From assembly GCF_016648105.1 (NCBI RefSeq), contig NZ_JACVVE010000028.1:25197-89196 (forward strand): 64,000 bases of DNA, read 5' to 3'. Every line of letters begins with the position of its first letter. Position 1 is the stretch's first letter. The stretch comes from Pseudomonas sp. S31 (lineage in GTDB: Bacteria; Pseudomonadota; Gammaproteobacteria; Pseudomonadales; Pseudomonadaceae). Made by a program: the position numbers and the translations under genes. Below the pieces are notes generated by a model, which did not search any database, was not told the origin of the DNA, and worked only from the letters and a program-made list of their open reading frames with translations. Shown here piece by piece: positions 27,248 through 35,692 of this stretch.

Positions 27248-28635
27248 TGGCCAGGCAGATCCTGCTCAATGCTTTCAACATGAACTGCGTCGGGCACATC
27301 AACCACGGCTTGTGGACCCATCCACGGGACACCTCGACCCAGTACAAGACCTTGGCCTACTGGACCGACCTGGCGAAGCTGCTCGAACGTGGGCTGTTCG
27401 ATGGCCTGTTCATCGCCGACATCGTCGGCACCTACGATGTCTACGGCCAATCGCTGGATGTCACCCTCAAGGAGTCGATCCAGCTGCCGGTCAACGACCC
27501 GCTGCTGCTGGTCTCAGCCATGGCCGCGGTGACCCGCCACCTAGGCTTCGGCCTCACCGCCAACCTGACCTACGAGGCGCCATACCTGTTCGCCCGGCGC
27601 CTTTCCACCCTCGACCACCTGAGCAACGGCCGGGTCGGCTGGAACATCGTCACCGGCTACCTGGACAGCGCCGCGCGGGCCATGGGCCTTGAGCAGCAAC
27701 CCGAGCACGACCGCCGCTACGACCAGGCCGACGAGTACCTGCAGGTGCTGTACAAGCTGCTCGAAGGCAGCTGGGCCGACGATGCGGTGGTCGCCGACCG
27801 CCAGCGACGGGTGTACGCCGAGCCGGACAGAGTGCGCAAGGTCCACCACCACGGCGAGTTCTACAAGGTCGAGGGCTACCATCTGTGCGAACCTTCGCCA
27901 CAGCGCACCCCAGTGCTGTTCCAGGCCGGCAGTTCGGCACGCGGGCTGGCCTTCGCCGGCAACCATGCCGAATGCGTGTTCATCAGCGGCCAGGACAAGG
28001 CCGCCACCCGCGCCCAGGTCGACAAGGTACGTGCCGCAGCCAAGACCGCTGGCCGTGACCCGCAGGCACTCAAGGTGTTCATGGGCATCACGGTGATCGT
28101 CGCCGCCACTGAACAAGCCGCCCAGGCCAAGCACGCCGAGTACCTGCGCCACGCCAGCGCCGAGGCCGGCGTGGCCCATTTCGCCGCCTCGACCGGCATC
28201 GACTTCGCCGCCTTCGACCTCGACGAGCCGATCGGCGCCAGCAACGGCAACGCCATCCAGTCCGCCACCCGCCAATTGCAGGACAACGCCTGGACCCGCC
28301 GCCGCCTGCTGCAGCAACACGCACTCGGCGGGCGCTACGTGACCCTGGTCGGCTCACCCGAGCAGGTGGCCGAACAGCTGATCGCCTGGGTCGACGAAAC
28401 CGGCCTGGACGGTTTCAACCTGACCCGCACCGTCACCCCGGAAAGCTTCGAGGACTTCATCGACCTGGTGGTCCCGCAGCTGCAACGCCGTGGCCGCTAC
28501 AAGACCGCCTACGCCGACGGCACGCTGCGCGAGAAGCTGTTCGCCAGCGGCCAGCCACACCTGCCCGCCAATCATCCAGGTTCGGCCTATCGCCAAACCG
28601 CCCCTGCCCCGACTGGAGCCCTGCACCATGCTTGA
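27247..28635 (+). CDS. DszA/NtaA-family FMN-dependent monooxygenase
   Basis: A 462-residue bacterial-luciferase-like TIM barrel of the NtaA/SnaA/DszA group. ILLNAFNMNCVGHINHGLWT at the start, WNIVTGYLDSAARAMGLE in the flavin site, and VLFQAGSSARGLAFAGNHAE are group hallmarks. DszA-type enzymes open sulfones using FMNH2. Partnered here with two SfnB-like proteins and a methionine importer, it may desulfurise a sulfone, but the substrate is inferred. Unlike its neighbours it has ordinary Met and Cys content. Coupled to the upstream gene (ATGA), and its end overlaps metQ by eight bases. Confidence 0.85.
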   Translation: MARQILLNAFNMNCVGHINHGLWTHPRDTSTQYKTLAYWTDLAKLLERGLFDGLFIADIVGTYDVYGQSLDVTLKESIQLPVNDPLLLVSAMAAVTRHLGFGLTANLTYEAPYLFARRLSTLDHLSNGRVGWNIVTGYLDSAARAMGLEQQPEHDRRYDQADEYLQVLYKLLEGSWADDAVVADRQRRVYAEPDRVRKVHHHGEFYKVEGYHLCEPSPQRTPVLFQAGSSARGLAFAGNHAECVFISGQDKAATRAQVDKVRAAAKTAGRDPQALKVFMGITVIVAATEQAAQAKHAEYLRHASAEAGVAHFAASTGIDFAAFDLDEPIGASNGNAIQSATRQLQDNAWTRRRLLQQHALGGRYVTLVGSPEQVAEQLIAWVDETGLDGFNLTRTVTPESFEDFIDLVVPQLQRRGRYKTAYADGTLREKLFASGQPHLPANHPGSAYRQTAPAPTGALHHA

Positions 28636-29428
28636 AAAACTGTTCCGGCCCGTCGCGGCCATTGCCCTGGGTCTCGGCCTGAACGCCACCGTGCTGGCCG
28701 CCGAGCCGCTGAAGATCGGCACCACCTCGGCCTTCGCCATCCCCCTAGAAGCCGCCGTCGAGGAAGCCCACAAGCAAGGCCTGGAGGTCAAGCTGATCGA
28801 GTTCAGCGACTGGATCGCGCCCAACGTCAGCCTCAACAGCGGCGACATCGACGTGAACTACTTCCAGCACATCCCCTTCCTGGAAAACGCCAAGGCCGCC
28901 GCTGGCTTCGACCTGGTGCCCTACGCCCCCGGCATCATCAACAACGTCGGCCTCTACTCCAAACGCTACAAAAGCTTCGCCGACCTGCCCGAAGGCGCCA
29001 GCGTGGCCATTGCCAACGATCCGATCAACAGCGGCCGCGGCCTGCAACTGCTGGCCAAGGCCGGGCTGATCACGCTCAAGCCGGGCGTGGGTTACAAGGC
29101 CACCGAGGACGACATCGTCGCCAACCCGAAGAAGATCAGGATCCTCCAGGTCGAAGCCGTGCAGCTGGTGCGCGCCTACGACGACGCCGACCTGGTACAG
29201 GGCTACCCGGCCTACATCCGCCTGGCCAAGACCTTCGATCCCACCTCGGCACTGCTGTTCGATGGCCTGGACCACAAGGAGTACGTGATCCAGTTCGTCA
29301 TCCGCCCACAGAGCAAGGACGATCCACGCCTGGCCAAGTTCGTCGATATCTACCAGCACTCGCCGGTGGTGCGCGAAGCGCTGAACAAGGCCCATGGCAG
29401 CCTCTACCAAGCTGGTTGGGAAGGCTGA
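28628..29428 (+). CDS. metQ: MetQ-like methionine-binding protein
   Basis: A 266-residue NlpA/MetQ family solute-binding protein. The export signal MLEKLFRPVAAIALGLGLNA ends near VLAA-EPLKIG and has no lipobox Cys, so it is probably a free periplasmic protein, not a lipoprotein. Family motifs include LNSGDIDVNYFQHIPFLENA and VAIANDPINSGRGLQLLAKA. The mature protein has no Met and no Cys. It overlaps the monooxygenase gene and precedes metN by one base. Ligand could be methionine or an oxidised relative such as the sulfoxide or sulfone. Confidence 0.88.
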   Translation: MLEKLFRPVAAIALGLGLNATVLAAEPLKIGTTSAFAIPLEAAVEEAHKQGLEVKLIEFSDWIAPNVSLNSGDIDVNYFQHIPFLENAKAAAGFDLVPYAPGIINNVGLYSKRYKSFADLPEGASVAIANDPINSGRGLQLLAKAGLITLKPGVGYKATEDDIVANPKKIRILQVEAVQLVRAYDDADLVQGYPAYIRLAKTFDPTSALLFDGLDHKEYVIQFVIRPQSKDDPRLAKFVDIYQHSPVVREALNKAHGSLYQAGWEG

Positions 29429-29429
29429 C

Positions 29430-30533
29430 ATGGGCCAGGCCAACGCCTTCGAGGCGTTCACCCCGCACAACGCGCCTGCGCCCGAGCTGCCCCTGCGCCC
29501 TGAGGTCAACCAGGCCCACGTGCGCTTCATCGGCCTCGGCAAGACCTATCCGGGCCAGACGCAGCCGGCCTTGCAGAACATCGACCTGAACATCCGCCGT
29601 GGCGAGATCTTCGGCATCATCGGCCGCAGCGGCGCCGGCAAGTCGTCGCTGCTGCGCACCATCAACCGCCTGGAGCAACCGAGCCAGGGCCGGGTACTGA
29701 TCGACCAGGTGGACATCGCGCCGTTCGACGAGGACCGCCTGGTCGCCCTGCGCCGGCGCATCGGCATGATCTTCCAGCACTTCAACCTGATGTCGGCCAA
29801 GACCGTGTGGCAGAACGTCGAGCTGCCGCTGAAGGTCGCCGGCGTGGCCAAGCCCGAGCGTCAGCGCAAGGTGCGCGAACTGCTCGAACTGGTCGGCCTG
29901 CAGGACAAGCACCACGTCTACCCGGCGCAGCTGTCGGGCGGGCAGAAGCAGCGCGTGGGCATCGCCCGCGCGCTGGTGCACGACCCCGAGGTCCTGCTGT
30001 GCGACGAGGCCACCTCGGCGCTGGACCCGGAAACCACCGCGTCGATCCTCGAACTGTTGCGCGACATCAACCAGCGCCTGGGCCTGACCATCGTGCTGAT
30101 CACCCACGAGATGGCGGTGATCCGCGATATCTGCCACCGGGTGGTGGTGCTCGAGCGGGGCGCGGTGGTCGAACAGGGTGAAGTCTGGCGAGTGTTCGGC
30201 GCACCGCGCCACGAAGTTACCCGGACCTTGCTCGCACCGTTGCAGGCCAAGCTGCCTACGGCGTTGCAGGCGAGCCTGCGGGCCAGCCCGGTGGGCCGCG
30301 ACAGCGCCGTGGTGCTGCGGCTGAGCGTACTGGGCGAGCCGGCCCTGTCCGACCTGTTCCAGGATCTGGGTGGCCGGGTGCGGCTGCTCCAGGGTGGCGT
30401 CGAAACCATCGGGGTGCACGCACTGGGGCAGTTGATCCTGGCCGTGCAAGGCTCGCCCCACGACACCCCTCGATTGCTCGAACGGGCCCGCCGCTGGGCC
30501 GAAGACGTGGAGGTGCTGGGCTATGTGGTTTGA
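29430..30533 (+). CDS. metN: Methionine ABC transporter ATP-binding protein
   Basis: A 367-residue ABC ATPase with an N-terminal extension of about 35 residues before FIGLGKTYPGQ. It has Walker A GRSGAGKSS, signature QLSGGQKQRVGIARAL, Walker B VLLCDEATSALDPE, and a C-terminal NIL-type regulatory domain (residues about 285-367). In E. coli MetN the NIL domain binds methionine and inhibits transport. The gene overlaps metI by 11 bases. Confidence 0.92.
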   Translation: MGQANAFEAFTPHNAPAPELPLRPEVNQAHVRFIGLGKTYPGQTQPALQNIDLNIRRGEIFGIIGRSGAGKSSLLRTINRLEQPSQGRVLIDQVDIAPFDEDRLVALRRRIGMIFQHFNLMSAKTVWQNVELPLKVAGVAKPERQRKVRELLELVGLQDKHHVYPAQLSGGQKQRVGIARALVHDPEVLLCDEATSALDPETTASILELLRDINQRLGLTIVLITHEMAVIRDICHRVVVLERGAVVEQGEVWRVFGAPRHEVTRTLLAPLQAKLPTALQASLRASPVGRDSAVVLRLSVLGEPALSDLFQDLGGRVRLLQGGVETIGVHALGQLILAVQGSPHDTPRLLERARRWAEDVEVLGYVV

Positions 30534-31167
30534 TCGTTTGCTCGAAGGCTTGCTCGACACTCTGCTGATGGTTGGAGTGTCTTCGCTGATCGCGCTGCTG
30601 GTCGGGGTGCCGATGGCGGTATTGCTGGTCACCAGCGACAAAGGCGGGATCTTCCAGGCGCCGTTGCTGAACCGGGTGCTGGGCGCCTTCGTCAACCTGT
30701 TCCGCTCGATCCCGTTCCTGATCCTGATGGTCGCGCTGATCCCCTTCACCCGCCTGGTGGTCGGCACCACCTATGGCGTCTGGGCCGCCGTGGTGCCCCT
30801 GACCATCGCCGCCACACCGTTTTTCGCACGTATCGCCGAGGTGAGCCTGCGCGAGGTCGACCATGGTCTGGTGGAGGCGGCCCAGGCCATGGGCTGCCGA
30901 CGTTGGCACATCGTCTGGCACGTGCTGTTGCCTGAGGCGCTACCGGGCATCGTCGGCGGGTTCACCATCACCCTGGTGACCTTGATCAACTCCTCGGCCA
31001 TGGCCGGGGCGATTGGCGCGGGAGGCCTGGGCGACATCGCCTATCGGTATGGCTACCAGCGTTTCGACAGCCAGATCATGCTGACCGTGATCGCCATGCT
31101 GGTGGCGTTGGTGGCGTTGATCCAGCTGGGTGGGGACCGGTTGGCTAAAGGGCTGAACAAGCGGTAG
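30523..31167 (+). CDS. metI: Methionine ABC transporter permease
   Basis: A 214-residue inner-membrane permease of the MetI family with five predicted helices. VNLFRSIPFLILMVALIPFT and the EAA loop QAMGCRRWHIVWHVLLPEA are characteristic. Last gene of the sfnB-sfnB-LLM-metQNI unit. Confidence 0.93.
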   Translation: MWFDRLLEGLLDTLLMVGVSSLIALLVGVPMAVLLVTSDKGGIFQAPLLNRVLGAFVNLFRSIPFLILMVALIPFTRLVVGTTYGVWAAVVPLTIAATPFFARIAEVSLREVDHGLVEAAQAMGCRRWHIVWHVLLPEALPGIVGGFTITLVTLINSSAMAGAIGAGGLGDIAYRYGYQRFDSQIMLTVIAMLVALVALIQLGGDRLAKGLNKR

Positions 31168-31199
31168 CGGTAGCGGTACGGCGTTGTAGTTGCAGCGCG

Positions 31200-31239
31200 G
31201 CGGATATCGAGCGCCGCGCGGGCGGCGCTCGATATCCGC
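31200..31239. terminator. 16-bp perfect inverted repeat between metI and the GGDEF-EAL gene
   Basis: GCGGATATCGAGCGCC and GGCGCTCGATATCCGC surround an eight-base GC loop. It lies between convergent genes. The T tract is missing on both sides, so it is either a non-canonical bidirectional terminator or a protein-binding site. It is not of the REP family. Confidence 0.6.
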
Positions 31240-31265
31240 ACCACCGCAAATGCCCCGGCGAAACC

Positions 31266-33161
31266 TCACCCCCAGCGCAACTCCCCCGCCGGCACCGGCC
31301 GCCCGAACCAGTACCCCTGCCCCAGCTGGCAATGCTGCTCCAGCAGGAAGCGGGCCTGCTCCGCATGTTCGACCCCCTCGGCATGCACCTGCATGCCCAT
31401 GCTCCGGGCCAGGGTGATGATCACCTGGACGATAGCGATGTCGTCGTCATCGTGCGGCAGGCCGGCAACGAAACCCTGGTCGATCTTCAGTTTCTGCACC
31501 GGCAGGCGCTTGAGCCGCAGCAACGACGAGTACCCCGTGCCGAAATCGTCGATGGCCAGGTTCAGCCCCAGCTCGCGCAAACGATGCAACTGCTCCAGCG
31601 CCACCTCTGGCTCTTCCATCACCGCGCTCTCGGTCACTTCCAGCTCCAGCAGCGCCGGGTCCAGGCCGGTGTCGTGCAGCACGTCGGCCACCTGCTGGAA
31701 CAACTCGCGCTGGCCGAACAGCCGGCTCGAGATATTCACCGCGACGAATTCGAGGTGACGCCCCTCGCGCTGCCACTGGACCATCTGCTGGCATGACTGG
31801 CGCAGCACCCAGGCGTCGATGTCGGCGATCAGCCCGGTGCGCTCGGCAATCGGGATGAACTCGCTCGGTGGCACCAGGCCGCGCTGCGGATGCTGCCAGC
31901 GCACCAGCGCCTCGACCCCGACCATGCTCGCGTGCAGCAAATCGTGCACCGGCTGGAAGAATACCCGCAACTCCCCCTGGGCCAGGGCCCGGCGCAACTC
32001 GCTGGCGGTCTCCACCCGCTGCTGGGCGTGGGCAGTCAGTTCCTCGGTGTACAGCGCGTAGCAGGCCCGGCCGTTGCCCTTGGCCTTGAACAAGGCGGCA
32101 TCGGCGTTGCGCAGCAACTGCTCGGCGCTCAACGCATCGGCAGGGAACAGGCTGATGCCGACGCTGGCGCTGATGAACAAGCGGTGGCCCTCGAACTCGA
32201 AGGGCTCGCGCATGCGCTCGATGATGGCCTGGGCCAACTTGCCCGCCTCCCCCGCCTGCTGGCAGTTCTCGGCCAGCACGCCGAACTCGTCGCCGCCCAG
32301 ACGCGCCAGGGTGACGCCGCTGCCGAGCAGCTCGCGCAGGCGCTCACCCACCAGCCGCAGCAACTGGTCGCCAATGGTGTGGCCGAGGCCGTCGTTGATG
32401 CTCTGGAAATGGTCCAGGTCGAGCAGCAGCAAGGCGCAGCCACGCTTGTTGGCTTGGGCCGCGCCCAGCGCCTGCCCGGCGCGGTCGCTGAACAGCAGGC
32501 GGTTGGGCAAACCGGTGAGCGGGTCATGGTGGGCCAGGTAGGCCAGCTCGCGCTCGGAATGCTTGATCGCGCTGATGTCGCTGAACACCGCCACATAGTG
32601 GCTGAGCTCACCGCTGTCGTCGCGAATCGCGCAGATGGTCTGCCATTGCGGGTAGATCTCGCCGCTCTTGCGGCGGTTCCAGATTTCCCCGCTCCATTCA
32701 CCCTTCTGCGCCAGGGCAGCGTAGATCTTCTGGTAGAAATCGGCGCCATGGCGCCCCGACTTGAACTTGTTCGGGCGCTGGCCCAGCACTTCGTCCTGCT
32801 GGTAACCGGTGATACGCATGAACGCCCGGTTGACGTGCACGATCAGGCCCTGGTGGTCGGTCACCAGCACGCCTTCGAGGGTACTGTCGAACACCGCCGC
32901 GGCCATGCGCAGGCGCTCGCGGTCCTCGCTGCGCAGGCGCGCGCCGATGCCGATGAAGTTGAGCAGGCGGGCCCGCGACACGAAGATCAGCAGCGCACTG
33001 ACCAGCACCCAGACCACCACGTTGATCTGCCGACCCACGGTCAAGGCCAGTGGATCGTCGGCCATGCTGCGCAGTACCACTTCGGCCAACACCAGCCAGA
33101 GAATCGAGAGCACCACGTAGAGCGCGGCCATGCGCAAGGCGTCGCGAACGGAAACAGACAT
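31266..33161 (-). CDS. Membrane PAS-GGDEF-EAL cyclic-di-GMP protein
   Basis: A 631-residue signalling protein. Two N-terminal membrane helices (about 10-30 and 45-63) flank a short periplasmic loop, followed by a PAS domain (about 85-205; DSTLEGVLVTDHQGLIVHVN), a GGDEF domain with intact RLGGDEFG and an EAL domain with GVEALVRW and DDFGTGYSS. Catalytic motifs for both synthesis and breakdown of cyclic-di-GMP are present. The inhibitory RxxD site before GGDEF is absent (LGSGVTLARLGGDEF). Net activity cannot be predicted. Convergent with metI and divergent from desA. Confidence 0.88.
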   Translation of the reverse strand: MSVSVRDALRMAALYVVLSILWLVLAEVVLRSMADDPLALTVGRQINVVVWVLVSALLIFVSRARLLNFIGIGARLRSEDRERLRMAAAVFDSTLEGVLVTDHQGLIVHVNRAFMRITGYQQDEVLGQRPNKFKSGRHGADFYQKIYAALAQKGEWSGEIWNRRKSGEIYPQWQTICAIRDDSGELSHYVAVFSDISAIKHSERELAYLAHHDPLTGLPNRLLFSDRAGQALGAAQANKRGCALLLLDLDHFQSINDGLGHTIGDQLLRLVGERLRELLGSGVTLARLGGDEFGVLAENCQQAGEAGKLAQAIIERMREPFEFEGHRLFISASVGISLFPADALSAEQLLRNADAALFKAKGNGRACYALYTEELTAHAQQRVETASELRRALAQGELRVFFQPVHDLLHASMVGVEALVRWQHPQRGLVPPSEFIPIAERTGLIADIDAWVLRQSCQQMVQWQREGRHLEFVAVNISSRLFGQRELFQQVADVLHDTGLDPALLELEVTESAVMEEPEVALEQLHRLRELGLNLAIDDFGTGYSSLLRLKRLPVQKLKIDQGFVAGLPHDDDDIAIVQVIITLARSMGMQVHAEGVEHAEQARFLLEQHCQLGQGYWFGRPVPAGELRWG

Positions 33162-33307
33162 GTCGGAAAGTAAAGCCCCTGAGAACGGTCGGGGGATTAT
33201 AAAGGCTGAAACATGCCGTGACTTCCTATCTGAACGGCTGACTGGTTTTATTTCCTGACCTAGGGATAATCGAACCCTTCCCTGTTTTCCCGAGGGTTTC
33301 TACACCT

Positions 33308-34492
33308 ATGTGGTACTACGGCCTGCTCGACTTGTCGGCCTGGCAACTGGTCGCCGTCACCCTGCTGATGACCCACCTGACCATCGTCAGCGTCACCATC
33401 TACCTGCACCGCTACTCGGCACATCGCGCCCTGGAGCTCAATGCTGGGCTCAAGCACTTCTTCCGGTTCTGGCTGTGGCTGACCACGGCGCAGAACACCC
33501 GCGAATGGACCGCGGTGCACCGCAAGCACCACGCCAAGTGCGAAACCCCCGACGACCCGCACAGCCCACTCTACAAAGGCCTGAGCACGGTGCTGCGCAA
33601 GGGCGCCGAGCTCTATCGCGAAGAAGCGCGCAACCCCGAGACGCTGCGCATCTACGGCAAGAACTGCCCCGACGACTGGGTCGAGCGCAATGTCTATTCG
33701 CGCTACAAGCTCGGCGGCATCGCCCTGATGGCGGTCATCGACCTCATGCTGTTCGGCACCATCGGCATCACCATCTGGGCCATCCAGATGATGTGGATTC
33801 CGTTCTGGGCCGCCGGCGTGGTCAACGGCCTTGGCCATGCCATCGGCTACCGCAACTTCGAATGCCGCGACGCCGCCACCAACCTGGTGCCCTGGGGCAT
33901 CGTCATCGGCGGCGAAGAACTGCACAACAACCACCATACCTACCCGAATTCGGCCAAGCTGTCGGTCAAGCGCTGGGAGTTCGACATGGGCTGGGCCTGG
34001 ATCCGCCTGCTGTGCCTGCTGCGCCTGGCCAAGGTGCAGCGGGTCGCGCCGATCGCCCACCGCGTCGAAGGCAAGGCCAGCCTGGACATGGACACCGCCA
34101 TGGCGATCCTCAACAACCGCTTCCAGATCATGGCCCAGTACCGCAAGCTGGTGATCGCGCCCCTGGTGGCCCAGGAACTGGGCCGCGTCGACGCCTCGGT
34201 GCGCCACCGCTTCCGCCGCGCCAAGCGCTTGCTGTCTCGCGAGACCAGCCTGCTGCAGGAGCGCCATCACCTGCGCATCGAGACCATGCTGGCGCACAGC
34301 CAGGCACTCAAGACCATCTACGAAAAGCGCCTGGCGCTGCAGCAGATCTGGGCCCGCACCAGTGCCAATGGTCACGACATGCTGGCCGCCATGAAGGATT
34401 GGGTACACGAGGCCGAGGCCAGCGGCATCCAGGCCCTGCGCGACTTCGCCGGGCAGCTCAAGACCTACTCCCTGCGCCCTACCGGGGCCTGA
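33308..34492 (+). CDS. desA: DesA-type acyl-lipid fatty-acid desaturase
   Basis: A 394-residue integral-membrane di-iron desaturase. The three histidine boxes are HRYSAHR (about residues 34-40), HRKHH (about 71-75) and HNNHH (about 206-210), embedded among four hydrophobic segments. It resembles the Pseudomonas delta-9 phospholipid desaturase DesA, which introduces cis double bonds into membrane acyl chains. The long basic C-terminal helix region after residue 260 is usual for this subgroup. Stands alone; the 146-bp upstream gap is shared with the divergent GGDEF-EAL gene. Confidence 0.88.
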   Translation: MWYYGLLDLSAWQLVAVTLLMTHLTIVSVTIYLHRYSAHRALELNAGLKHFFRFWLWLTTAQNTREWTAVHRKHHAKCETPDDPHSPLYKGLSTVLRKGAELYREEARNPETLRIYGKNCPDDWVERNVYSRYKLGGIALMAVIDLMLFGTIGITIWAIQMMWIPFWAAGVVNGLGHAIGYRNFECRDAATNLVPWGIVIGGEELHNNHHTYPNSAKLSVKRWEFDMGWAWIRLLCLLRLAKVQRVAPIAHRVEGKASLDMDTAMAILNNRFQIMAQYRKLVIAPLVAQELGRVDASVRHRFRRAKRLLSRETSLLQERHHLRIETMLAHSQALKTIYEKRLALQQIWARTSANGHDMLAAMKDWVHEAEASGIQALRDFAGQLKTYSLRPTGA

Positions 34493-34633
34493 CAGCCACT
34501 GATCGGCACGCCCTCGACGGGGGCGTGCCAGGCGGAACTTCCCGGCTGTTTTTCCACTCGAACTCGGCATATTGCCCGCGTGGCGGGCCGGATGCTGGCC
34601 ACGCGCTTTCCCGTCGAGAAGCCTTCCGTGCCC

Positions 34634-35620
34634 ATGGCCAACACGCCCGATTCCCCTACTCCTGGCAACCCACCGCCCGACGCCGCCCAGACCCTTCTGG
34701 CACTGCTCCATGCCCAGGCTGAAGTCGCTCGGCTGAGCGAGCGCGAGCAGCTATACAGCGCACTGCTCGACAGCGTCAACGCCGTACTCTGGGCATTCGA
34801 CTGGGAAACCCGCCAGGTGCTGTATGTCAGCCCCGCCTACGCGCGTATCTTCGGCAAGCCGGTGAGCCTGGTGCTGGCCGACTACAACGAGTGGCGCGAC
34901 AGCATCTACCCCGACGACCTCGAGTTCGCCGAGCGCAGCCTCGCCCAGGTGCTGCTCAAGGGCGCCGTGGAAGACCGCGAGTACCGCATCCTCGATGCCA
35001 GCGGCCAGGTCCGCTGGCTCAGCGACAAGTGCTACATCAACCAGCAGCAACAGGGCGAGCGGGTGATCATCGTCGGCATCGCCGAGGACATCACCGAGAA
35101 AAAGCAGCTCGAAGGCGAACTCCAGCGCCTGGCCACCACCGACGTCCTGACCCAGAGCAGCAACCGCCGGCACTTCTTCGAATGCGCCCGCCAGGCCTTC
35201 GAAGAGGCCCGCGACAACGGCACGCCGCTGGCCTTCCTGCTGCTGGACATCGACGACTTCAAGCACATCAACGACAGCTACGGCCACCAGGAAGGCGATC
35301 AGGTCCTGCAACGCATCGCCGACAGCGGCAAGGCCACGTTACGTCGGGGCGACCTGTTCGGACGCATCGGCGGCGAAGAGTTCGCGGCAGTGTTCCCAGG
35401 CTGCACGGCGCAGGTCGCCGAGCAGATCGCCGAGCGCCTGCAACGCGAGATCCAACGGCTGGGCTTCAGCCACGGCGAGCAGGCCTACGGTGTGACGGTG
35501 AGCCAGGGGCTGACCGGGTTGACCGAGCAGGACGAGGCCCTCGACAGCCTGTTCGCCCGGGCCGATGCGGCGATGTACCGGGCCAAGCGCCAGGGCAAGA
35601 ACCAGATCGTTCGGGGCTAG
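34634..35620 (+). CDS. PAS-GGDEF diguanylate cyclase
   Basis: A 328-residue soluble protein: an N-terminal helical stretch (20-50), a PAS domain (about 45-165; VLWAFDWETRQVLYVSPAYA) and a GGDEF domain with active GGEEF in GRIGGEEFAAV. The inhibitory I-site is present as RRGD five residues before GGEEF, so product inhibition is expected. The start is uncertain between GTG 34628 and ATG 34634. It probably makes cyclic-di-GMP in response to a PAS ligand or redox signal. Its 3' end faces an HDOD gene across a REP. Confidence 0.85.
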   Translation: MANTPDSPTPGNPPPDAAQTLLALLHAQAEVARLSEREQLYSALLDSVNAVLWAFDWETRQVLYVSPAYARIFGKPVSLVLADYNEWRDSIYPDDLEFAERSLAQVLLKGAVEDREYRILDASGQVRWLSDKCYINQQQQGERVIIVGIAEDITEKKQLEGELQRLATTDVLTQSSNRRHFFECARQAFEEARDNGTPLAFLLLDIDDFKHINDSYGHQEGDQVLQRIADSGKATLRRGDLFGRIGGEEFAAVFPGCTAQVAEQIAERLQREIQRLGFSHGEQAYGVTVSQGLTGLTEQDEALDSLFARADAAMYRAKRQGKNQIVRG

Positions 35621-35636
35621 TGCCCCCACACATCCC

Positions 35637-35692
35637 CCTGTAGGAGCGGGCCATCCGGCCGGCCCGGCGCCCCGGCAAGGTCGCTCCTACCT
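35637..35692. repeat. REP pair that supplies a stop codon
   Basis: CCTGTAGGAGCGGGCCATCC and an imperfect partner ending GGTCGCTCCTACCTG. The right arm runs six bases into the HDOD gene, whose TAG stop is the REP GTAGGAGCG core read on the minus strand. Confidence 0.85.
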
